Source: an uncultured Marinoscillum sp.
Lineage (GTDB): Bacteria; Bacteroidota; Bacteroidia; Cytophagales; MED-G16
Direction of reading: 5' to 3'
Length of the DNA: 64,000 nucleotides
NCBI GenBank assembly: GCA_902626505.1
Contig: CACOFQ010000006.1
Location: 1 to 64,000, forward strand
A program made the position numbers and the translations under genes. The notes beneath the pieces are model-generated. The model saw nothing but the letters and a program-made list of their open reading frames with translations, did no database searches and was not told the DNA's origin. Positions 54,801-62,098 of the stretch are shown in pieces. Within the stretch, counting starts at the first letter, position 1; the number at the start of each line of letters is the position of its first letter.

Positions 54801-55164
54801 AGAAAAATCAAAAATGAATCTTTTTGATGAAATTATAATCGTATTTAAAGATCGTTTTGGCCCCCCGCCCAAAGAGCTTGAGCGTTTAATAGATGTTATG
54901 AAAATTAAAAACTACGCGTCTAAATTTGGTGTAGATAAAATTATAACAAAAAAAAGCAAGACGTCTTTTGTTTATTTCAACAACAACAAAAACAATAAAG
55001 AAAAACAAGAAATGGTTTTAACAATGCTTGAAAAACTTACTAAAAGTGGTCACAAAACAAATGTAAAAGAGAAAAACTCCCAACTTTGTGTTATTACTAA
55101 TTCTTTAGTTTCTGTTAAAGAAACGTTAGTTTTTTTAAAAAAAAACACAAAAAAAACACAATAA
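51835..55164 (+). CDS. mfd: Transcription-repair coupling factor
   Basis: A 1109-residue DNA translocase that removes RNA polymerase stalled at lesions and recruits UvrA. The order is standard: UvrB-homology module (about 1-250), RNA-polymerase-interacting CarD-like domain (LKAGDYVVHIDHGVGRFVGLEKM near residue 435), and an SF2 helicase with GDVGFGKTEIAVRAAFKA as Walker A, DEEQKFGVALKERIK as motif II, and LTATPIPRTLHFSLIGVRDIS; then QMRGRVGRS and a C-terminal TRCF domain. It is divergent from the SDR gene. Confidence 0.97.
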   Translation: MSTSEIISMYKDRLKVVELQSEVSKKNNVYISGLSGNLNVIVPLAITQNDSMSHCFILNDKEKALIYYSNLCNYLKNEKVYFFPYSFIAPYDNELINNANVVMRTEVIQALIQKRKEKTYIVTYPEALFEMFPEERIQKKLSLSLKKKEGVSLDKLTEMIEEKGFNKVDFVNEPGEFASRGNIIDVFSYSYKKPIRIELDGDVVERLRLFNVESQLTEDDVGSVNITSNKKHEGASSKHVTLLSFLKENWCVWNDGISLSANIIDKKYKEAEKVYSDIKRKSKVMLSLSPKRIFLSKKSFLKEINYFKIIQFGGEKSKKSNCIKYKYKASPQPNFNKNLSLLVDDLKEHNYNNYKLNISFQSEEQSRRLASYFESVGFIVTYNKLISKMSEGFIDHETKEVFYTDHELFNRFFKHTHSPKIQKKQKNPIKDRNELKAGDYVVHIDHGVGRFVGLEKMKSNEIDREVLRLVYKNNDVVFIDVNSLHKIAKYSSSGSTPTLNNLNNQEWTRKKKKIKSKMVDMANDLIKLYLKRREAQGFSFQEDNYLQIELESSFVYQDTPDQIKTTIEVKKDMESSFPMDRLVCGDVGFGKTEIAVRAAFKAVCSNKQVLILVPTTILAYQHYKTFQKRLERFPVTLDYLSRFRSTKERNKIIKDSKEGKIDILIGTHSVLGKKIKFKDLGLLIVDEEQKFGVALKERIKRQKLNLDCLTLTATPIPRTLHFSLIGVRDISIIRTPPTNRQAVHTEVLTFNETEIRDIINNELSRFGQVFFVHNRVENIYEIASIVQKLVPNAKVKVAHGQLKGDALEKTILEFVDGKFDVLISTNIIESGLDIPNANTIIINQAHMFGLSDLHQMRGRVGRSNRKAFCRLLVPKLNNLNVDAKKRLLALEEFSNLGDGLNIALKDLDIRGAGNLLGGEQSGFINDLGFETYNKILDEALTEIDLPKKQNNIQRFVTSNCLVDTHEKAYIPKEYISNSNERLKMYGLIEEKSKMNLFDEIIIVFKDRFGPPPKELERLIDVMKIKNYASKFGVDKIITKKSKTSFVYFNNNKNNKEKQEMVLTMLEKLTKSGHKTNVKEKNSQLCVITNSLVSVKETLVFLKKNTKKTQ

Positions 55165-55209
55165 GCTTTTAGTTTATTTGTTATTTCTTCTCAAGAACTG
55201 ATTTTTTTG

Positions 55210-55217
55210 TATTTTTG
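55210..55217 (+). promoter_or_regulatory. Putative -7 element of the GldJ-like gene
   Basis: Plus-strand TATTTTTG, matching TAnnTTTG, 29 bases before the ATG at 55247. No TTG at the expected -33 position was seen. Confidence 0.4.
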
Positions 55218-55246
55218 ATAAAAATTTATAACCACAAAAGTTAGTT

Positions 55247-56461
55247 ATGAAAAACGTTTTTGTTTATATGTTTCTGTGTTTTGTTGCTTTTGGGTGTTCG
55301 GTACTTCCCTTTGGAAACTCTAACCCCTCTGCAAGAAACCCCGGCTCAACTAGCACAACAACTAATTTAGAATATTTTTCTGACTCGTACGCTGAAGAGG
55401 ATGAGGAAGGGTTCACAGTTGCTGATTTTGGGGGGCAACCTCCAGGACCAAACCAGGTTTTAGTCCAAGGGGGGCGTGCTGTTTTGGGAACATATGAAGA
55501 AGATGTGTTTTATACACATGATAACGTTGAAAGAACTGTTACGGTGCAATCTTTTTTTCTGGACCAAACAGAAATAGCTAATATACACTGGTTAGAGTAC
55601 CTTCATTATATTGGTAGAGACTCAAGCGAAACATATTACCAAAGTGCTCTACCAGATACTACTGTGTGGGAAAAAGAACTTGCTTTCAATACACCTTATG
55701 TAAGTAATTATTTAAGGTATCCTGGTTTTAGATATTATCCTGTTGTTGGGGTAAGTTGGGAACAAGCTGTTGATTATTGTAGGTGGAGAACAGAAGCTGT
55801 CAATAAACAAAGGGCTATGGAATATTTTGGAGAAGATTATATTGATGGAGACATTCCACCTATTGAGTCTGGTATTTACCTTCCTGAGTTTAGGTTACCA
55901 ACCGAAGCAGAATGGGAATACGCCGCATATGGACAAATTGGTGATCAGTGGTTAGATGAAAACCAAACACAAAGAAGATTATACCCTTGGGATGGAAGAA
56001 CAATAAGAAGCTCTAAAAGAGGAAATGTTGGAAAGTTTCAGGCAAACTTCAAAAGAGGGAGAGGGGATTATGCTGGTATAGCTGGAGCGCTTAATGATGC
56101 GGGGTTTGTAACTATGAACATTTACGAATACGCCCCAAATGATTTTGGCTTATACAATATGGCTGGTAATGTTAATGAGTGGGTTTTTGATATTTACAGA
56201 CCATTAAACTTTCAAGATATGGAAGATTTAAACCCTATTAGAAAAAGTGACTTCCTAGATTCGGAAGAAAATTATGACTCAGAAAACTTTAACTCTATGG
56301 TAAGTAATAAGTCCAGAGTTTATAAGGGTGGTTCGTGGGCTGACGGTGCAATGTGGTTGTCTCCAGGAACAAGAAGGTTTTTAGATCAAGATTCTTCTTC
56401 AGCAACAATTGGCTTTAGGTGTGCAACAACAGCCTTGGGTACAGCGGGTAACTGGAACTAG
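55247..56461 (+). CDS. gldJ: GldJ-like SUMF1/FGE-domain lipoprotein
   Basis: A 404-residue lipoprotein with lipobox VAFGC (Cys17). The body is a sulfatase-modifying-factor-like fold (about 75-395) with VPDT-type SALPDTTVWEKELAF, NYLRYPGFRYYPVVGVSWEQAVDYCRWRTEAVN, FRLPTEAEWEYAAYG, and NMAGNVNEWV. The pattern NYLR-P-YPVVGVSW-A-WRT is what I recall from GldJ, a gliding and type IX secretion lipoprotein of Flavobacteria. It is shorter than the GldJ I remember from Flavobacterium, so GldK or another SUMF1 lipoprotein stays possible. No other gld gene is in the window. Confidence 0.7.
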   Translation: MKNVFVYMFLCFVAFGCSVLPFGNSNPSARNPGSTSTTTNLEYFSDSYAEEDEEGFTVADFGGQPPGPNQVLVQGGRAVLGTYEEDVFYTHDNVERTVTVQSFFLDQTEIANIHWLEYLHYIGRDSSETYYQSALPDTTVWEKELAFNTPYVSNYLRYPGFRYYPVVGVSWEQAVDYCRWRTEAVNKQRAMEYFGEDYIDGDIPPIESGIYLPEFRLPTEAEWEYAAYGQIGDQWLDENQTQRRLYPWDGRTIRSSKRGNVGKFQANFKRGRGDYAGIAGALNDAGFVTMNIYEYAPNDFGLYNMAGNVNEWVFDIYRPLNFQDMEDLNPIRKSDFLDSEENYDSENFNSMVSNKSRVYKGGSWADGAMWLSPGTRRFLDQDSSSATIGFRCATTALGTAGNWN

Positions 56462-56563
56462 AAGCGCTGATCGACCAAACCAAACTAATACAAATATATT
56501 TTCGTATAATATAGGTTAAAGTGTTTGAAACAAAACAGACACACAAATTTATACGATAACAAA

Positions 56564-56953
56564 ATGTTTGTAAAAATACCATCAATTAAAGAGAATGTTT
56601 CTGTGGTAGAAAGCTTCATTGAAAATGTTGGTGAAAAAATAAGAATTGAAGAGTCTATATATGGCAATGTCTTGGTTTCGGTAACAGAGGCGGTAAATAA
56701 TGCTATTGTTCACGGCAACAAAGAAGATAAAAACAAAAAAGTTAAGCTAGCGTTAAAACAAAACAAAAAAAGTGTGAGGTTTGTTGTTGAAGATGAGGGT
56801 GTTGGTTTTGATTTTGATAACTTACCCGACCCAACCAACCCCAAAAACATAGAAAAAGTAAAAGGAAGAGGTATTTTTCTTATAAGGAGCCTTTCTGACA
56901 AAACAACTTTTAAACACGGCGGAAGAACAGTAGAAATGCTTTTCAAACTTTAA
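56564..56953 (+). CDS. RsbW-like ATP-binding (HATPase) protein
   Basis: A 129-residue GHKL ATPase domain without a kinase transmitter. The N box has Glu42 and Asn46 (VTEAVNNAIVHGN), the G1 box is EDEGVGFDF (76-84), and GRGIFLIRSLSD (101-112) is the G2 box. This is the layout of anti-sigma-factor serine kinases such as RsbW/SpoIIAB. Start at 56564 (MFVKIPSIKE) is chosen; a TTG at 56525 would add 13 unlike residues. No partner sigma or anti-anti-sigma gene is nearby. It starts the ybeY-mnmG run. Confidence 0.85.
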   Translation: MFVKIPSIKENVSVVESFIENVGEKIRIEESIYGNVLVSVTEAVNNAIVHGNKEDKNKKVKLALKQNKKSVRFVVEDEGVGFDFDNLPDPTNPKNIEKVKGRGIFLIRSLSDKTTFKHGGRTVEMLFKL

Positions 56954-56954
56954 A

Positions 56955-57383
56955 ATGTATCTAACTAACTTTTTTTCTGAAAAAAAAGACTTTAAAGGTT
57001 ACAACAAAAAAAGAATAAGGTCTTTGATAAAAGAAATTTCTAAGTTAGAAAGAAAGAAATTAGTTTTTATTAATTGTATTTTTTGCTCTGACAATTACTT
57101 ACTAGAAATAAACAAAAAATATCTTCAACATAACGACTACACAGACGTAATTACCTTTGATCACAAGGAAAGCGCAGAAAACATAGAGGGAGATATTTAC
57201 ATAAGCATAGACAGGGTAAAAGAAAACGCTAAAAAATACAAAGAAAATGAGGAAAAAGAACTTATAAGGGTAATAACACACGGAACGCTACACCTTATTG
57301 GTTATAAGGACAAAACAAAAAAAGAAAAAGATATTATGACCCAAAAAGAAAATAAATATATTTCTTTGTACAAAAAACCATAA
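56955..57383 (+). CDS. ybeY: Endoribonuclease YbeY (rRNA maturation factor)
   Basis: A 142-residue metal-dependent RNase that acts in 16S rRNA 3' end maturation and ribosome quality control. HNDYTDVITFDH is the family's conserved centre. The metal motif HGTLHLIGYKDK has His109 and His113, but the third ligand of the usual HGxLHLxGYDH is Asp119 rather than His. I recall GYKDK in other Bacteroidota, so this is probably a lineage variant, not an inactive enzyme. It begins one base after the ATPase gene and ends next to a parS-like site. Confidence 0.93.
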   Translation: MYLTNFFSEKKDFKGYNKKRIRSLIKEISKLERKKLVFINCIFCSDNYLLEINKKYLQHNDYTDVITFDHKESAENIEGDIYISIDRVKENAKKYKENEEKELIRVITHGTLHLIGYKDKTKKEKDIMTQKENKYISLYKKP

Positions 57384-57399
57384 TGTTCCACGTGGAACT
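57384..57399. other. parS: parS-like centromere site (ParB-binding)
   Basis: The 14-bp core GTTCCACGTGGAAC (57385-57398) is a perfect palindrome that matches the bacterial parS consensus (TGTTTCACGTGAAACA and its TGTTCCACGTGGAACA form). The full 16-mer differs from the symmetrical form only at the last base (T for A). It fills the gap between the ybeY stop and the mnmG start. parS sites nucleate ParB loading and usually cluster near the replication origin. Confidence 0.7.
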
Positions 57400-57407
57400 T
57401 TTCAATA

Positions 57408-59258
57408 ATGTTTGCAAAATATGATATAATAGTGGTTGGCGCTGGCCATGCAGGCTGTGAGGCTGCTGCTGCTGCTGCAAATATGGGCTCAAAGGTTCTT
57501 TTGGCAACAATGAACATGGGCACTATTGCCCAAATGTCCTGTAACCCTGCGGTTGGTGGTGTGGCAAAAGGACAAATTGTGAGAGAAATTGACGCGTTAG
57601 GTGGTTTGACTGGTATAATCACAGATGAAAGCGCCGTTCAGTTTCGTATGCTTAATTTGTCCAAAGGTCCAGCGATGTGGTCTCCAAGAGCACAAAGTGA
57701 TAGGGCTATGTTTGCTGAGAAGTGGAGGTCTTTGCTTGAAAAAAACAAAAACATAGATTTTTGGCAAGAAATGATCATGAGTATAATGGTTAAAAAAAAC
57801 AAAGTTGTTGGTGTTAAAACATCGCTTGGTTTAGAAATTCAATCTAAGGCTGTGGTTTTAACAAACGGGACGTTTTTAAATGGGGTTATACATGTCGGAG
57901 AAAAAAACTTTGGCGGTGGAAGAACGGGAGAAAAGTCTTCAAAAGGAATAACAGAACAACTTGAAGCGTTGGGTTTTGTGTCTGGTAGAATGAAAACCGG
58001 TACCCCTCCAAGGTTGGACGGAAGGACAATAAATTATGGTCTAATGGAAGAACAAAAGGGGGATGAGCGCCCTGGTCTTTTTTCTTTTAAGTCAAAGAAA
58101 GGTTTGAAAAAACAGCTTTCTTGTCATATTACATATACTAATAAAAAGACCCATACAATTTTAGAGGGTGGGTTTTCAAAGTCGCCAATGTTTAATGGAA
58201 GAATTAAAGCTATAGGTCCTAGATATTGCCCGTCAATTGAAGATAAAATTACTAGATTTTCTGAAAGAGACCGTCATCAAATATTTGTTGAGCCAGAAGG
58301 GTGGAATACTGTTGAGGTTTATGTAAACGGGTTCTCAACCTCTCTACCAGAAGACACACAACTAAAAGCCTTAAGAAGTATTAGGGGGTTTGAAAAGGTC
58401 AAAATGTTTAGGCCCGGTTATGCTATTGAATACGATTATTTTCCTCCAACCCAATTAGAACACACGTTAGAAACAAAACCAATAGAAAACCTTTATTTCG
58501 CTGGGCAAATAAACGGAACAACCGGTTACGAAGAAGCAGCCTGTCAGGGATTGGTTGCTGGGATTAACGCACATAACAAAATATTAAAAAAAGATCCTTT
58601 CGTTTTGTCTAGGTCCCAAGCATATATAGGTGTGTTAATTGATGATTTAATTAACAAAGGAACAGACGAGCCCTATAGAATGTTCACTTCCAGGGCTGAA
58701 CATAGGATTTTACTAAGACAGGACAATGCAGATATAAGACTTACGAGACTTGGTTATAAAATTGGGCTTGCTGATAAAAAAAGAATTGAAGAGTTACAAA
58801 AAAAAGAAAAAGATATTGCTTCTTTGGAAAAGGAGATAAAAACAGAAAAGCTAATACCTGAAAAAGTAAATAAGTTTCTTTGTTCTGTTGGTTCTGCAAA
58901 AATAAAAGAAAAAAAGACACTTAGAGCTCTTACAAAAAGACCGAATGTCTCTTTAAACGATTTATTGTGCATGGCTGAGTTAAAAAAAGACTATAAAAAA
59001 GAAGTTATTGATCAGGTGGAGATTAATTTAAAATACGAGAGTTACATAAAAAAAGAAACAGAGGTTGTTGAAAAAATTGAAAGGCTTGAAAACAGTAGAA
59101 TACCTGCTTCTTTTAATTATTCAGGTGTTGCGTCGTTGTCAGCGGAGGGTAAAGAAAAGCTGAATAAAATAAAACCTAAGTCAATAGGTCAAGCTTCTAG
59201 AATTAGCGGGGTTTCTCCGTCTGATGTTTCGATTCTCATGGTTTATTTAAAAAAATAA
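57408..59258 (+). CDS. mnmG: tRNA uridine-5-carboxymethylaminomethyl modification enzyme MnmG
   Basis: A 616-residue FAD protein that, with MnmE, makes the cmnm5U modification at wobble U34 of certain tRNAs. IIVVGAGHAGCEAAAAAANMGS (about 6-27) is the FAD fold, then MSCNPAVGGVAKGQIVREIDALGG, KGPAMWSPRAQSDR and GRTGEKSSKGIT. The C-terminal helical region (about 480-616) matches the MnmE-interacting part. It follows the parS-like site by 8 bases and is one base from the methyltransferase gene. Confidence 0.97.
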   Translation: MFAKYDIIVVGAGHAGCEAAAAAANMGSKVLLATMNMGTIAQMSCNPAVGGVAKGQIVREIDALGGLTGIITDESAVQFRMLNLSKGPAMWSPRAQSDRAMFAEKWRSLLEKNKNIDFWQEMIMSIMVKKNKVVGVKTSLGLEIQSKAVVLTNGTFLNGVIHVGEKNFGGGRTGEKSSKGITEQLEALGFVSGRMKTGTPPRLDGRTINYGLMEEQKGDERPGLFSFKSKKGLKKQLSCHITYTNKKTHTILEGGFSKSPMFNGRIKAIGPRYCPSIEDKITRFSERDRHQIFVEPEGWNTVEVYVNGFSTSLPEDTQLKALRSIRGFEKVKMFRPGYAIEYDYFPPTQLEHTLETKPIENLYFAGQINGTTGYEEAACQGLVAGINAHNKILKKDPFVLSRSQAYIGVLIDDLINKGTDEPYRMFTSRAEHRILLRQDNADIRLTRLGYKIGLADKKRIEELQKKEKDIASLEKEIKTEKLIPEKVNKFLCSVGSAKIKEKKTLRALTKRPNVSLNDLLCMAELKKDYKKEVIDQVEINLKYESYIKKETEVVEKIERLENSRIPASFNYSGVASLSAEGKEKLNKIKPKSIGQASRISGVSPSDVSILMVYLKK

Positions 59259-59259
59259 G

Positions 59260-60081
59260 ATGTTGTGTAATATTTGTGGGTCAAAGAAAACAAGTCTAAA
59301 AACAGAAACCCAAGACTTTGCTTATTCTGGAAAACGTTTTAAAATAATAAAGTGTAATAATTGTAATGCGATGCAAACATATCCTTTCCCAGAAAAAACA
59401 GAAAGATATTACGATACAAAAAATTATGACTCTTACAACACAAAAACCTCTTTTTTGGGGGGGTTGTACAGATTGGTTCAAAAAATAAATGTAAAATATA
59501 AACTCTCGTTGTTAAAAGGGGAGGGACCGAAGCTTTTAGATTATGGAGCTGGTTCTGGTTTTTTCGTTAACTACGCAAACACAAAGGGTTATGACGCTTT
59601 TGGGTATGAGCCTGTTAATAAAACTAAAAACAGCCGAATATATAATAAAAAGACAGATTTCGAATCAAAAAAATATGACATAATAACGCTTTGGCATGTG
59701 TTAGAACACACTAAAAACCCCGTAAAGCTTTTAAAAGATTTTAAAAAAACACTCAAAACAAATGGTGTTGTTGTTGTTGCTTTACCCAACACTGATTCAT
59801 ACGATAACTTTATTTATAAAAAACATTGGTCCGGATACGATGTTCCGAGGCACCTTTATCATTTTAATAAAGCCTCTTTTCGTTTTTTAGTTAAAAAGGT
59901 TGGTTATAGAATAGTAAAAACAAAACCTTTATATTTTGACTCTTTTTATGTTTCTATGCTTAGTGAAAAATATAAAAAAAACCCTTTGTGGTTTATTTTT
60001 GGTTTTTTTAACGGTTTTTTATCTAATTTATTAGCCCTTTATTCCAAAAATCATTCTAGTATTATTTATATTATAAAATGA
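59260..60081 (+). CDS. Zinc-ribbon class I SAM-dependent methyltransferase
   Basis: A 273-residue protein. A zinc ribbon opens it (Cys3, Cys6, Cys32, Cys35), followed by a Rossmann methyltransferase domain with motif I LLDYGAGSGFF (92-102), an acidic end of strand 2 (YEPVNK), and TLWHVLEHTKNPVKLL as the post-II region. LYHFNKASFRFLVKKVGY is usual for the Methyltransf_23/13 group seen in cell-surface sugar modification. Substrate unknown. It overlaps the next gene by four bases. Confidence 0.85.
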   Translation: MLCNICGSKKTSLKTETQDFAYSGKRFKIIKCNNCNAMQTYPFPEKTERYYDTKNYDSYNTKTSFLGGLYRLVQKINVKYKLSLLKGEGPKLLDYGAGSGFFVNYANTKGYDAFGYEPVNKTKNSRIYNKKTDFESKKYDIITLWHVLEHTKNPVKLLKDFKKTLKTNGVVVVALPNTDSYDNFIYKKHWSGYDVPRHLYHFNKASFRFLVKKVGYRIVKTKPLYFDSFYVSMLSEKYKKNPLWFIFGFFNGFLSNLLALYSKNHSSIIYIIK

Positions 60082-61817
60082 TTTATAGGTTCATTTGGGT
60101 AATTTCATTAATGTGTTTTGGTTGTGCTCAGATGAGGCCATTAACTGGTGGAGATAAAGACACAATACCGCCAAACATTATTCAAACTACACCTAATAAT
60201 TTATCCACAAACATTATAGGTAATGATTTTTATTTTGTTTTTGATGAGGTTATTGATGGGTCAAAACTTAAAGAAAAGCTGATTATATCTCCTTTTTATG
60301 ACGGGAATTTTGATTCTAAAATAAAAAAAAACACACTATTGTTAACCTTTGATTCTTCTTTTAATAAAGAAACAACTTACATATTTAGCTTTGCAGACGG
60401 TATCTCTGATATAACCGAAGGAAACCCATCTATATATTCTAAGTTTGTTTTTAGTACCGGGAACAAAATAGACTCTTTTTTTGTCTCTGGCTTAGTTTTT
60501 GATCCTTTAGATAACGAGTTTCTAGAAGGCGCTGTTGTTGGTCTTTATAATGAGGAAGATAGTTTTGATTTATTTAAAAAGAAACCAACTTATTTTTCTT
60601 TAACAGATAAAAATGGTTTTTTTAAAATAGAAAATATAAAGTTAGGAAAATACACAATATACGCCTTTGCAGATGAGAATAAGAATTTTAAAGCTGAATA
60701 TAAAGCTGAAAAGTTCGGTTTTGTTGGTTCTCCAATCGAGGTTTCTAAGTCCTTAGATAAGTTTCTTATTCCTGTATTTAATGAGGATTTAACTCCTATC
60801 AGTATACAAAGAACAAGAAAAAGAGGTTCAATTTTTGATGTTGTTTATAATAAAAAAATTAAAAATTATACTATAGACAGGTCAGACTTGACACATTCTT
60901 TATACGATAACAATACGGTTTCTTTTTTTAATAAAAATAATAATTTAGATTCTGCATTAGTGATTTTATCAGCTTTCGATGAAACAAACAAAAAAACTAT
61001 CGATACTTTTTATGTTCATTTTAGCAAAGAGAAAGAAAAAAACATAAAAATAAATAAGAAGTTTATTGTTGATTCAGACAATGTTAACGATACTGTTACT
61101 TATATTCTAGAAACGAATGTACCGCTTAATGATTATAATTATAAATCTAACTTTTATATTGATACTGTTAAAGTACCTGATTATTATTTTATAGATAAAA
61201 AAACAAAAAAAAATAATAATACAGTTGAAGGAAGTTTATTTGTTATTATAGACTCCATTAATGTTTTTTTGAAAAATTTAAAAGAAAAAATTACTAATGA
61301 TAGTTTGGGGTTTGAAAGTGATTCTCTTTATAGAGCTTACAAAAGATATTATGGGCGGTTAAATACCAATAAAATAATATATAAAATTAAAAAAGGAGAA
61401 TTAATAACTTTTACGGGCGATACTTTAGGAGAAATAAAAAAAGATTTTAATTTAAAAGAAGATGAATATTTTGGAGGTGTTAATGGTTTAATCTCAGATA
61501 AAAAAAACAATGGTCCTTATGTTGTTAGTCTTGTTTCTGAAAACTTATCTAAAATATTAAAAAATGAAACAAAAGCCCCAAATTTTAAATTTACAAAAAT
61601 AGAACCTGGAAAATATTATTTAAAAATATTTAAAGATAAAAACAACAATAGAAGGTGGGACTATTATAGTATAACATCTAAAAAACAAAGTGAAACAATT
61701 TTATATTTCGAAGAATTAATAGAGGTAAGGTCAAATTGGTCAATTGAAGATATAATAGTTGATGTTGATTTACTTGTTGATAAATTGTTTTTAGAAGACA
61801 GTTTGTTCGTTAATTGA
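60078..61817 (+). CDS. Ig-like (SbsA-type) domain lipoprotein
   Basis: A 579-residue lipoprotein with lipobox CFGC (Cys16) and the GGDKDTIPPNI opening that I associate with Bacteroidota Ig-like (Big_5/SbsA) lipoproteins near mnmG. An Ig-like domain (about 30-130, DFYFVFDEVIDGSKL...FSFADGISD) precedes a carboxypeptidase-like domain (about 140-230, GLYNEEDS...GFFKIENIKLGKYTIYAFADEN), and a similar segment near the C-terminus (PGKYYLKIFKDKNNNRRWDYY). The role is unknown; a structural surface lipoprotein is likely. It overlaps the methyltransferase by ATGA. Confidence 0.8.
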   Translation: MIYRFIWVISLMCFGCAQMRPLTGGDKDTIPPNIIQTTPNNLSTNIIGNDFYFVFDEVIDGSKLKEKLIISPFYDGNFDSKIKKNTLLLTFDSSFNKETTYIFSFADGISDITEGNPSIYSKFVFSTGNKIDSFFVSGLVFDPLDNEFLEGAVVGLYNEEDSFDLFKKKPTYFSLTDKNGFFKIENIKLGKYTIYAFADENKNFKAEYKAEKFGFVGSPIEVSKSLDKFLIPVFNEDLTPISIQRTRKRGSIFDVVYNKKIKNYTIDRSDLTHSLYDNNTVSFFNKNNNLDSALVILSAFDETNKKTIDTFYVHFSKEKEKNIKINKKFIVDSDNVNDTVTYILETNVPLNDYNYKSNFYIDTVKVPDYYFIDKKTKKNNNTVEGSLFVIIDSINVFLKNLKEKITNDSLGFESDSLYRAYKRYYGRLNTNKIIYKIKKGELITFTGDTLGEIKKDFNLKEDEYFGGVNGLISDKKNNGPYVVSLVSENLSKILKNETKAPNFKFTKIEPGKYYLKIFKDKNNNRRWDYYSITSKKQSETILYFEELIEVRSNWSIEDIIVDVDLLVDKLFLEDSLFVN

Positions 61818-62098
61818 CTTTATTATAAAAATATCAATACTTTATTAACAGATATATATTAACATATTATTTTATTATTGATATTATATATATATGTATC
61901 TAATTGATTAGCAATCTTTTATATGTATATAATATGTTTATTAAATATTAATATTTGTTATAAACATATCAACATTATATATAATAAATATATTTTAATC
62001 CTTAATTAAATAATTAATTTATATAATAACAATGTTGAAAATTATATTTACAAAACACCTATAATTCATTAAGGAATTTTTGTATCCTTGTCTAAAGA
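61818..62098. other. Extremely AT-rich intergenic island
   Basis: A 281-bp gap between the Ig-like lipoprotein and the dehydrogenase gene. By hand count about 37 of 281 bases are G or C (13%), and only 24 of the first 223 (11%). It consists of TATATA, ATTAAT and TTATTA runs with no ORF, terminator or repeat array that I can support. A perfect DnaA-box-like TTATCCACA is not inside it but at 60201-60209, in the neighbouring CDS. It may hold the promoter of the dehydrogenase gene, a curved UP-type region, or a DNA-unwinding element. Confidence 0.5.

Noticed and set aside
60201..60209. Perfect TTATCCACA DnaA-box-like 9-mer
   Set aside because: It is single and lies inside the Ig-like lipoprotein gene; one copy is not enough to call an origin.
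61818..62098. Calling the AT-rich island oriC outright
   Set aside because: No cluster of DnaA boxes and no change in gene direction at the island; kept only as a hypothesis.
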